Notes under the pieces: generated by a model
Told to the model about the DNA's origin: nothing
Databases searched by the model: none
The model's input: only the letters and a program-made list of their open reading frames with translations
Made by a program: the position numbers and the translations under genes
Shown here: positions 1 through 5,400 of the stretch, one piece after another
Layout: every line of letters starts with the position of its first letter
Numbering within the stretch: position 1 is the stretch's first letter
Assembly (NCBI GenBank): GCA_900542505.1
Contig: UQNV01000049.1
Span: 1-16,538 of the forward strand
Direction: 5' to 3'
Source: an uncultured Alistipes sp.
GTDB taxonomy: Bacteria > Bacteroidota > Bacteroidia > Bacteroidales > Rikenellaceae
Length of the DNA: 16,538 bases

Positions 1-61
1 CGTTCGGAGCGGGCGTGCAGGCCGGCTCTTTCCGGTAGCGGGACGAGGCTGCGGCATCGGA

Positions 62-93
62 CAAAAATAGCTCATATTCCCGATATTTGCAAA
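62..93 (-). promoter_or_regulatory. Bacteroidetes-type promoter firing leftward out of the window
   Basis: Read on the minus strand, this is TTTG (90-93), a 20-nt spacer, then TATTTTTG (62-69). It matches the Bacteroidetes sigma-ABfr consensus TTTG-N19-21-TAnnTTTG exactly, so transcription should start near position 56. The driven gene lies beyond the left edge, with a leader of at least about 55 nt. The hairpin at 121-149 just upstream would insulate this promoter from the preceding gene. Confidence 0.7.
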
Positions 94-120
94 TCGGCCG
101 GGCGGCTCGCCGCCACCGGC

Positions 121-149
121 GAAAACGGCCGCAGGTCAGCTGCGGCCGT
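121..149 (-). terminator. Intrinsic terminator downstream of the fimbrillin-like gene
   Basis: A perfect 9-bp stem (125-133 with 141-149; arm ACGGCCGCA) encloses a 7-nt loop. On the minus strand the stem runs into TTTT (122-125 on the plus strand is AAAA). It lies about 175 nt past the stop of the leftward fimbrillin-like gene and just before the next leftward promoter, as expected of a transcription unit boundary. Confidence 0.65.
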
Positions 150-213
150 CGGTGTACGTGTGTCGTGCAGGCGTTGTGCCGCCGAGGCTCCCGCGTTGCG
201 CGGCGGACGATGC

Positions 214-278
214 GACTCGACCCGACCTGACTCGACCTGATTCGGCCTGGCCTGGCCCGGTTGGGCCCGACTCAACCC
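214..278. repeat. Degenerate pentanucleotide tandem array (GRCYY)
   Basis: About 13 consecutive 5-bp units can be read, starting GACTC, GACCC, GACCT, GACTC, GACCT, GATTC, GGCCT, GGCCT, GGCCC. The consensus is roughly G-purine-C-pyrimidine-pyrimidine. The units drift steadily from GAC-type to GGC-type. It is a non-coding microsatellite-like stretch 3' of the fimbrillin-like gene, inside the likely transcript if termination occurs at 121-149. Confidence 0.6.
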
Positions 279-324
279 AGAACTCGGCCTGCCCCGGCCG
301 CTCCGATGAAGCCCGCCCCCCCGG

Positions 325-1290
325 TTAGTGCGGATAGAGCGGATTGCCCGTCTCGTCGACATCGACCCAGTCCGTGACGCCGACCGACGGGAAGGTGACC
401 GTGTTGGCGTCGATAACGGCCAGATACCGGTACGAGTTGCCGGCCTGCAGCTGGCCGTCGGGGACGGGGACCTGCACGGTGTAGCTATGGGGCGTGGGGT
501 CGTAGTTCATGTTGAGCGAGAGGGTGAGCGTCATCGGCGAGGTGGTCTGCAGCGGCAGCATCGTATATTGGAGCCGCATGCCGTTGATGCCCATCGAGGC
601 GGGTTGCGCGGCGTATTCGGTGGCCGGGGTGATGACCCCCGTGGTGAGGTCCATGCTTGCGCCCGGTTGCGGGACGGTGATGGTCGCCGAGGCGATGGAC
701 TGCAGCACGACGCCCGTCCCCGCCTCGATGTCGAAGCAAACCTGCGTGGCCGAGTGGTTGAGCACAATCGGCACGGTCACCTGCGAACCGTTGATTTCAT
801 AGTCGGCGCATCCCCACCAGAGGTAGTCCACACCGTTGGCGAGCGCCGTGGAGGTTCCCATCTGGAAGGTCGGGGGAACGGTGTCGGTGTTCGTCGAGAC
901 GGCGTAGAAGTCGAATGTGCCGTTGCTCAGATACATCTTGTAGCCGCTGTTGCCGGTCAGCGTTCCGGCCTGCTGGGCCGAATAGGTGCCGCGCGCTATC
1001 GGGGCGGTGGAGTGGGTCTCGTCCGTCCCTCCGTGGTAGGCGAATATGCAGACAACGGTTCCGGTCGCGATGGGGGACATCGAGCGGGTCATGTCGAGGC
1101 TCTCGACCGTGGCGTGGAAGCCGACGAGGTTGTCGGCTGTGGTCGTGCCGCTCCCCGAGGAGTCTTCCGACGAGCCGCCCGAGGAGGTGTTGCCCCCTTC
1201 GTCGATGGTGATGGTCGTCTTCGAACATCCGTTCAGAAGCAGTGCTGCGGCGGCAAGCAGCAGAAAACCGATGAAGCTGTTTGTTTTCAT
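325..1290 (-). CDS. Fimbrillin-like outer-membrane lipoprotein
   Basis: This 321-aa protein starts with a type II signal peptide; the lipidated residue is Cys22 in LLNGC. A Ser/Gly/Asp/Thr-rich linker follows (about 31-53). The body is beta-rich with fimbrillin-superfamily hallmarks: a first strand ending in DMTRS (Arg69, the usual position of protease trimming in type V pilins), a DYLWWG segment, and a C-terminal strand ending near VTDW. I infer membership in the Fimbrillin-like family (Pfam PF13149 type), which covers minor pilus components and surface lipoproteins of Bacteroidales. It is probably transferred to the outer membrane by the Lol route, and may be an orphan pilus subunit or a surface protein. 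It follows the thioredoxin-fold lipoprotein gene in the same direction with a 195-nt gap that contains a strong hairpin, and I see no clear promoter of its own. Partners are unknown. Confidence 0.8.
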   Translation of the reverse strand: MKTNSFIGFLLLAAAALLLNGCSKTTITIDEGGNTSSGGSSEDSSGSGTTTADNLVGFHATVESLDMTRSMSPIATGTVVCIFAYHGGTDETHSTAPIARGTYSAQQAGTLTGNSGYKMYLSNGTFDFYAVSTNTDTVPPTFQMGTSTALANGVDYLWWGCADYEINGSQVTVPIVLNHSATQVCFDIEAGTGVVLQSIASATITVPQPGASMDLTTGVITPATEYAAQPASMGINGMRLQYTMLPLQTTSPMTLTLSLNMNYDPTPHSYTVQVPVPDGQLQAGNSYRYLAVIDANTVTFPSVGVTDWVDVDETGNPLYPH

Positions 1291-1422
1291 GGTGTGCGGT
1301 TGAGATAAATTGGGAATGAATGAATCGTTTCCCGCCTTGTCGCAACATCTGTGCCGCGAAGTCCTGTGCCGCTGTTCCGTTTGGGCCGACCGATTGCCGC
1401 CGGCGGCGTCCTCCCGGATGAC

Positions 1423-1458
1423 GGAAGCGGGGGACGAACCGTCTCGTCCCCCGCTTCC
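1423..1458 (-). terminator. 15-bp perfect hairpin between the two leftward lipoprotein genes
   Basis: The arms 1423-1437 and 1444-1458 are exact reverse complements (15 of 15) around a 6-nt loop. The hairpin lies about 28 nt past the stop of the thioredoxin-fold gene. There is no T tract on either side, so it may attenuate transcription or protect the upstream mRNA end rather than act as a classical terminator. Confidence 0.5.
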
Positions 1459-1485
1459 ACATCTCCGGCCATGGGGCCGCTGTGC

Positions 1486-2025
1486 CTATGGCAGCTGAAG
1501 CTCGATGGCTTCGACCAGCTCCGCGAATGTCTCGGGCGTATAGCCGGCGTGGCTCGCCACCACCGTCCCGTTGCGGTCGACGAGTATGTTGCGCGGGACG
1601 TATTTCGTGGCGTAGAGTCCGTAGATGCTTCCCTCGGGGTCGACCCCTATCGGGAAGTCGTAGCCGTTGCCGACGGCGAATTCGGCCACCGTCCCGACTG
1701 CCTCTTCGCGCGCCACGGGCAGAAAGCGGAACTCCCGGCCGGCGAAACGGTCGATGATTTCCTGCTGCACGACCGCCATTTCGCGTCCGCATTCGGGGCA
1801 CCACGTGTTCCAGAAGGTAAGCAGTACGACCTTACCGCGCAGCGCCGAGAGGGTCGTCGTGCTGCCGTCGAGCATTGTGACGGTAAAGTCCGGGGCCTGT
1901 TCGCCGGCATGCACGAGTGTCGTGGCCGCGATGTCGTCGGACTCTTCGTCGCGGATGCATCCGACGGCAAGCAGCAGAAGCAGGCCGAAGGCCAGCCATC
2001 GTCTGATATGTGGTGTTGCTGTCAT
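1486..2025 (-). CDS. TlpA/ResA-type thioredoxin-fold lipoprotein
   Basis: This is a 179-aa protein. The frame is open upstream of 2025, but the ATG at 2025 puts a textbook lipoprotein signal first: a basic start, a Leu-rich core and LLAVGC, with Cys23 lipidated. An AlkC/TSA/Redoxin-type fold follows, with GEQAPDFTV near residue 42. The redox motif WCPEC has Cys76 and Cys79 and follows the strand VVLLTFWNT. The VP of KYVPRNIL fits the cis-Pro loop, and DRNGTV follows it. Members are periplasmic thiol-disulfide oxidoreductases, membrane-anchored here, that reduce or isomerise disulfides, for example in cytochrome c maturation or envelope protein repair. The substrate is not visible in the sequence. 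The next gene is a fimbrillin-like lipoprotein, and the two could share a transcript. Confidence 0.88.
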   Translation of the reverse strand: MTATPHIRRWLAFGLLLLLAVGCIRDEESDDIAATTLVHAGEQAPDFTVTMLDGSTTTLSALRGKVVLLTFWNTWCPECGREMAVVQQEIIDRFAGREFRFLPVAREEAVGTVAEFAVGNGYDFPIGVDPEGSIYGLYATKYVPRNILVDRNGTVVASHAGYTPETFAELVEAIELQLP

Positions 2026-2078
2026 CTCTTGTTGCCTTTTATGGTACGGATTTCTGACCTGGCTGCAGGTCCCATCCT

Positions 2079-2086
2079 GCAAGATA
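2079..2086 (-). promoter_or_regulatory. Candidate -7 box for the thioredoxin-fold lipoprotein gene
   Basis: On the minus strand this reads TATCTTGC, close to TAnnTTTG. It lies about 54 nt upstream of the start codon. I could not find a well-spaced TTTG partner, so this is a weak call. Confidence 0.3.
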
Positions 2087-2207
2087 CGAAGTTTTTCCGT
2101 AAAAGCCGAGCATCTTCCGATATCCATATACGATTCCGCCCGGTCGGCCTTTTGCCGCAAAATGGCTTGTTCTGTATTCCGTCCCGATTTCTAATGAATA
2201 AAATATC

Positions 2208-2240
2208 TTTTTAACACGCTGATATTTAGCGTATTAAAAA
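2208..2240. repeat. 13-bp inverted repeat in the divergent promoter region
   Basis: The arms 2208-2220 and 2228-2240 match at 12 of 13 positions around a 7-nt loop, and the ends are T5 and A5. The A/T ends make it readable as a bidirectional hairpin terminator, but it sits between two divergent genes. A binding site for a dimeric regulator is therefore equally possible. It begins about 180 nt from the thioredoxin-fold start and ends 115 nt from the AraC-type start. Confidence 0.55.
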
Positions 2241-2244
2241 GTGA

Positions 2245-2254
2245 GGGGGGGGGG
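2245..2254 (+). repeat. Homopolymeric G10 tract upstream of the AraC-type regulator
   Basis: There are ten consecutive G residues directly after the inverted repeat and about 28 nt before the putative -33 element of the regulator gene. Poly-G runs of this length are classical slipped-strand mispairing sites. Location near a promoter allows changes in spacing rather than in reading frame. Confidence 0.6.
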
Positions 2255-2281
2255 ATTTTTTCATTTTTAGGCGACTTTTTG

Positions 2282-2319
2282 CTTGCTTTTTTCACTATAT
2301 AGTCTTAAATTCGTAAGAC
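2282..2319 (+). promoter_or_regulatory. Candidate promoter and overlapping palindromic operator of the AraC-type regulator
   Basis: CTTG (2282-2285), a 20-nt spacer and TAAATTCG (2306-2313) resemble the Bacteroidetes promoter, with one mismatch in the -7 box. A palindrome, GTCTTA and TAAGAC around 6 nt (2302-2319), overlaps the -7 box, as an autoregulatory operator would. The predicted start near 2320 leaves a leader of about 36 nt. Confidence 0.4.
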
Positions 2320-2355
2320 AAAAACGTTCATGGGGATGAACAGTTCGATGATGTA

Positions 2356-3597
2356 ATGGGAGAAACGGGCGATTTGTTGGATGTCGGACTGAGTGAAACA
2401 GAATTGGGGGCTATGTTCGAAAAAGTTTTTTATTCTATCGCTCATTTTGTCTTTATCCTGCACCTGCTTTTTGCATGTGTGCTGTGGCTTCGTGCCCACG
2501 GCAGCGCGCGACTGCGTGCGCTGGCGTTGCTGATGGGGCTTCTCGCGCTGTTTTCCTTCCTGAAGCTCTGGCCATTCGGACTTCAGCTGCTTCCGCTTGA
2601 CCTCAGGCCTTCGCTTGGGGGCGGATTGCTGACCATGATTCTCTGTCTTGTCCCGCGTCTGAGGTTCTCGTCGCCCGGTGAGATTTTCCGGGGGCGGCTC
2701 TATATCCTGGCTCCGGCCCTCTTCCCGTTTGTCCTTTATGGCGTGGCGCTGCTCTTCGGCGTGCAGTTCCAGACGGTGGAGTCCACCTCGGAGGTGTTTG
2801 CTCAGATTGCACGGCCCGACGTGTGGGTGCGTCTGGCGATGTCGCTGCCGGTGTTCTGGTATGCCATCCGTTCGTTCCGGATTCTGCGCCGCATGGGCGA
2901 TGCGCATCTTTCGGACCTTTATGCCTGGAGCTGTCTGTTGCTCATCCCCTGCTTTTTTGTCGTTGCTCTCGACGGCTCGATGCTGTCGCAGTTGTGCGTA
3001 CAGCTCTATTTCCTGCTCTTCAACGGCCAGGTGGTCTATTCGGCACTCTTTGACAAGGATGCCCCGACAGCTCCGGACGCTCCGAAACCTTCGTCCGCCC
3101 CGTCCGACAGGGCGGAGGAGGATGCGGCGGAGTCGGTCCGTCGGCAGGATGGCGGCGAGGGAAGGTCGGACGAGCCTGCTTTCGGCCATGATGTCCCGGA
3201 GCATCCCGCCGTTGCCGAACAGCCGACGGTCGTTGTTGCGCGGAACCCGCTTTTCGAGCGTCTGGAGCACTATATGCATCACGAGGAGCCGTGGCGTAAT
3301 CCCGAACTTACGCTGGCCGATGTCGTCACCCACCTCTATACCAACCGCACCACGCTCACCCAGGTCATCCGCGAGGCGGGTTACGGCGGGTTCAAGGATT
3401 ATGTGGGATTCTATCGCATCCGCGAATTCAAACGTCTGGTCGGACAAGGCAAAGTGGAGTCTCTGGAGCAGGGATTCCGCATGGTGGGATTCCGCTCCAA
3501 AACGACTGCGTTCCGTCATTTCTCCCGCCTCGAGCAGATGACTCCGATGGAGTATCTGCGCAACAATGCTCCGTTGGACTCCCTTTGCGAAGATTAG
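2356..3597 (+). CDS. Membrane-embedded AraC-family transcriptional regulator
   Basis: This is a 413-aa protein. The N-terminal half (about 22-230) is strongly hydrophobic, with about six or seven predicted helices (for example near 25-45, 54-72, 118-138, 193-210 and 213-230). A hydrophilic Pro/Ala/Asp/Glu-rich linker (about 232-290) leads to a C-terminal AraC/XylS double helix-turn-helix domain (about 297-405). Its two HTH units are LTLADVVTHLYTNRTTLTQVI, and the region around GFRMVGFRSKTTAFRHF, which leads to the PMEYLR end typical of the family. This layout is recurrent in Bacteroidetes and suggests an inner-membrane protein that senses an envelope or membrane signal and binds DNA. Its target is unknown. 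Two candidates are itself (palindrome at 2302-2319) and the pilus operon that starts 1.2 kb downstream. An in-frame ATG at 2413 (residue 20) is an alternative start; it would keep all helices. Confidence 0.85.
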   Translation: MGETGDLLDVGLSETELGAMFEKVFYSIAHFVFILHLLFACVLWLRAHGSARLRALALLMGLLALFSFLKLWPFGLQLLPLDLRPSLGGGLLTMILCLVPRLRFSSPGEIFRGRLYILAPALFPFVLYGVALLFGVQFQTVESTSEVFAQIARPDVWVRLAMSLPVFWYAIRSFRILRRMGDAHLSDLYAWSCLLLIPCFFVVALDGSMLSQLCVQLYFLLFNGQVVYSALFDKDAPTAPDAPKPSSAPSDRAEEDAAESVRRQDGGEGRSDEPAFGHDVPEHPAVAEQPTVVVARNPLFERLEHYMHHEEPWRNPELTLADVVTHLYTNRTTLTQVIREAGYGGFKDYVGFYRIREFKRLVGQGKVESLEQGFRMVGFRSKTTAFRHFSRLEQMTPMEYLRNNAPLDSLCED

Positions 3598-3804
3598 CCC
3601 TGTTTTTTGTGCGTTTGAGACTATATTGTTTTTTTGATACGGACGTGGCACTATTTTTTGTCTAAACGGAACCAAAATATTGTCGTTTTTTCTATTCCCG
3701 AAGAAAACGGAATCGTAATTTTGTCGAGCAAAGGACCTGCAATGGGAGACTTTCTCGTTGCGGGCAGTCTACTATTCGAAATTCGAAAGGGATATATGGG
3801 CATG

Positions 3805-3820
3805 AAAACGAAACGTACAA
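3805..3820 (+). repeat. 16-bp repeat copy 1 (AAAACGAAACGTACAA)
   Basis: Identical over 16 nt to copy 2 at 3897-3912, and sharing 13 nt in inverted orientation with copy 3 at 4280-4292. Such directly and inversely repeated short sites are typical of recombinase core or arm sites, and of the ends of invertible segments. Confidence 0.65.
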
Positions 3821-3896
3821 CAGTGTGATGGGTGGTTTGATGTGTAAACCTTTGATAATTCAATAGATAAATGAATGTAATAGGGTAGAGGGCTGC

Positions 3897-3912
3897 AAAA
3901 CGAAACGTACAA
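3897..3912 (+). repeat. 16-bp repeat copy 2 (AAAACGAAACGTACAA)
   Basis: Exact copy of 3805-3820, in the same orientation, 92 nt downstream. Confidence 0.65.
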
Positions 3913-4279
3913 AAGGTTTAAGTTGGTTTAGTTTTGCTTTAAGAACGAGGGCAAAGTGTTTAAGCGGGTGTTTAATGCGGCTTTGCATCAGGTTTGATTT
4001 GCTTTAATCGCATGGGCGGTCAGGTGGCTTTTTAGGGGCTTTCTGGCCGCTTTCTTTTGTCTGGTGACAGAAACCCTGCAAACGAGCAAAAACGGCGTGA
4101 AATGAGGCTTTTGCCATGTTATCTGTTTGTTCTCAACCGTGGGGCGGGGTAGGGGAGAGGTGAGGTTGCAAATGGAGCATAAACGCTGTTTAACGGGTAT
4201 TTAATTGCCTGTTAAATAAACTCTCGGAAATGGTAGGATTGGAGGCGTCAAATGGTCGGGTAGGGTAGGAGGTAAAACA

Positions 4280-4292
4280 GTACGTTTCGTTT
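4280..4292 (-). repeat. Inverted 13-bp copy 3 of the repeat (AAACGAAACGTAC)
   Basis: The plus strand reads GTACGTTTCGTTT, the reverse complement of 13 nt shared by copies 1 and 2. With either of these it bounds a segment of about 395 or 490 bp between inverted repeats. Confidence 0.6.
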
Positions 4293-4304
4293 GAAAAAAC
4301 GATG

Positions 4305-4340
4305 TTGGGGTGTCAGTTGGGGTGTCAGTTGGGGTGTCTG
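4305..4340 (+). repeat. Triple 12-bp tandem repeat (TTGGGGTGTCAG)
   Basis: Two perfect copies (4305-4316, 4317-4328) and a third with one change (4329-4340) stand head to tail, just beside repeat copy 3. Iteron-like repeats of this kind can bind a replication, transfer or recombination accessory protein. The minus-strand translation would be a short Thr/Pro/Asp repeat without a plausible gene around it. Confidence 0.6.
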
Positions 4341-4443
4341 CGTGCATGGTGAATACTCCCCCAAAATGGCAAAAACGACTATATAAAAGCGGTTTTTTCG
4401 TGAAAATCTACCCCTTTAATTCCTTTTTGAATATAGGAAAGAT

Positions 4444-4482
4444 AACGGTTATAACCTATTTAAGTTGTTGAATATAACCGTT
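4444..4482. repeat. 10-bp inverted repeat AACGGTTATA / TATAACCGTT
   Basis: The arms 4444-4453 and 4473-4482 are exact reverse complements with 19 nt between. The left arm overlaps a separate perfect 10-bp palindrome GGTTATAACC (4447-4456). It could be an operator or a recombinase binding site. Confidence 0.5.
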
Positions 4483-4593
4483 TAATGTGTGGTTTACTCT
4501 AAGAAAATGAAGAAAACAGCTAATCATCATCCTTTTTGTGCCATTTTAGGGGTGTTGGTAGTATAAGGGTGAACGCTGTGTTTGTACATCGAA

Positions 4594-4797
4594 TTATCCG
4601 ACATTGGCAATAGTATCGGTGCTCGCATTGGCTGCATCTTTTTCAAAACGCTGTTGCATTTGGGCTACACGTTCACGCAACTGCCCAATTTCTTCGGCTT
4701 GTTCACGGATTACGACATCTTTTTCTTGAATGAAAGCAAGCAAGCGTTCTTCTAATCCAGATGCTTGTGCTTGGTGCGTTTCCAAAGATGTAGATAT
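4594..4797 (-). pseudogene. C-terminal coiled-coil remnant of a truncated leftward gene
   Basis: On the minus strand, about 67 codons ending in TAA (4594-4596) encode a well-behaved heptad-like coiled coil, including LEERLLAFIQEKDVVIREQA and QLRERVAQMQQ, followed by a polar tail. Codon use is AT-richer than in the pilus genes. The frame stays open into the antisense of the next gene, but that part is meaningless protein, so the original 5' part is missing. I infer the tail of a small regulator or DNA-binding protein such as those on Bacteroidales mobile elements; the family assignment is uncertain. The homologous sequence seems to stop within a few nucleotides of the next gene's ATG at 4798, marking a recombination breakpoint. 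Confidence 0.5.
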
Positions 4798-5400
4798 ATG
4801 AAAAAAATTCTGTCCATTTTCATCTTTGCGGCCGTGTGCGGCGGTCTCCATACGGCAAGCGCTCAGCAGGCGGAGCCGGCAGCGCGCGTGGAGAAGGTGG
4901 CCGTCAAGACCAACCTGCTCTATTGGGCCACCACGACGCCCAATGCCGGATTCGAGTTCGGCCTCGGCAAGAAGACGACGCTCGATATCTCGGGCGGATA
5001 CAACCCCTGGACGCTCGACAAGGGCGACAACCGCAAGGTGCGTCACTTCGTTGTCAAGCCCGAATTCCGTTATTGGCTGTGCGAACGTTTCCAGGGCCAT
5101 TTCTTCGGCGTGCATGCCGGATACGGCGAATATAATATAAGTGCGGTGCACATTCCGCTCGTCGAGACCTCGCGCGATAACCGTTACCAGGGTTGGGGCG
5201 CCGGCGTGGGTATCTCCTACGGCTATTCGTGGATTCTGGGCCGCCGCTGGAACCTCGAGGCGACCATCGGCGTGGGATACGTCTATTTCGACTACAAGCG
5301 CTACGACTGCGTGACCTGCGGTCCGTTCCGCAATGCAGCGAGCAAGCACTATTTCGGTCCGACGAAGCTCGGCATTTCGTTAATTTACATGATTAAGTGA
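4798..5400 (+). CDS. DUF3575-family outer-membrane protein, first gene of the pilus operon
   Basis: This is a 200-aa protein. I chose the ATG at 4798 because it opens a classical signal peptide (MKKILSIFIF...) with cleavage after ASA (residue 22, before Gln23). The upstream in-frame start at 4765 would bury that signal. The mature part has the DUF3575 pattern KTNLLYWATTTPNAGFEFGL near residues 37-56. It then alternates aromatic and small residues, as in an outer-membrane beta barrel of about eight strands. It ends in ISLIYMIK. A Cys pair lies in the segment DCVTCG. DUF3575 genes are regular companions of Mfa1-type pilus genes in Bacteroidales, but their role (assembly platform or anchoring) is not established. 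The stop overlaps the next ATG by one base (TGATG), suggesting translational coupling. No convincing promoter is visible upstream. Confidence 0.85.
   Translation: MKKILSIFIFAAVCGGLHTASAQQAEPAARVEKVAVKTNLLYWATTTPNAGFEFGLGKKTTLDISGGYNPWTLDKGDNRKVRHFVVKPEFRYWLCERFQGHFFGVHAGYGEYNISAVHIPLVETSRDNRYQGWGAGVGISYGYSWILGRRWNLEATIGVGYVYFDYKRYDCVTCGPFRNAASKHYFGPTKLGISLIYMIK

Larger units (their letters stand above)
1..324. other. Non-coding left edge between a leftward gene outside the window and the fimbrillin-like gene
   Basis: I see no credible gene here. The stretch holds a leftward promoter (62-93), a leftward terminator hairpin (121-149) and a degenerate pentanucleotide array (214-278), each listed separately. 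Bases 1-61 would be the 5' leader of a gene that starts outside the window. The open frames across the stretch are low-complexity Arg/Ser/Gly-rich translations of the repeat and do not look like protein. Confidence 0.7.
2026..2355. other. Divergent intergenic region upstream of the thioredoxin-fold and AraC-type genes
   Basis: This 330-nt spacer is non-coding and AT-rich in its right half. It contains a candidate leftward -7 box (2079-2086), a 13-bp inverted repeat (2208-2240), a ten-G run (2245-2254), a candidate rightward promoter with a palindrome over its -7 box (2282-2319), and a short hairpin (2326-2341: GTTCAT, 4-nt loop, ATGAAC) in the regulator's leader. All are described in separate entries except the leader hairpin, which may affect translation. 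Confidence 0.6.
3598..4593. other. AT-rich gene-free stretch, probable mobile-element scar or regulatory region
   Basis: About 1 kb has no convincing gene; the only open frame of note (3634-3828) lacks any recognisable domain. Composition is visibly more AT-rich than the flanking genes. It carries a lone -7-like box TAATTTTG (3716-3723) without a clear -33 partner, TTCGAA palindromes near 3777-3789, three copies of AAACGAAACGTAC, a triple 12-bp tandem repeat and a 10-bp inverted repeat. With the truncated gene at 4594-4797 it looks like the end of an integrative or mobilizable element. No integrase, relaxase or transposase gene is present. Confidence 0.55.

Noticed and set aside
2026..2160. 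Upstream in-frame start for the thioredoxin-fold lipoprotein (45 extra residues)
   Set aside because: The extension would bury the lipoprotein signal peptide that begins at 2025 and overlaps the candidate -7 box.
2221..2260. Site-specific recombination site at the G10 run
   Set aside because: A homopolymer explains possible variation by slippage. No second matching inverted site was seen to form an invertible segment here.
2305..3675. 456-aa open frame on the minus strand over the AraC-type gene
   Set aside because: It is the antisense of a well-supported regulator in GC-rich DNA. The translation is rich in Arg, Gln, Glu and His with no domain pattern or signal.
3634..3828. 64-aa plus-strand frame after the regulator
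   Set aside because: It has no domain and no good promoter or leader, it spans repeat copy 1 at its end, and it lies in sequence without coding-like codon bias.
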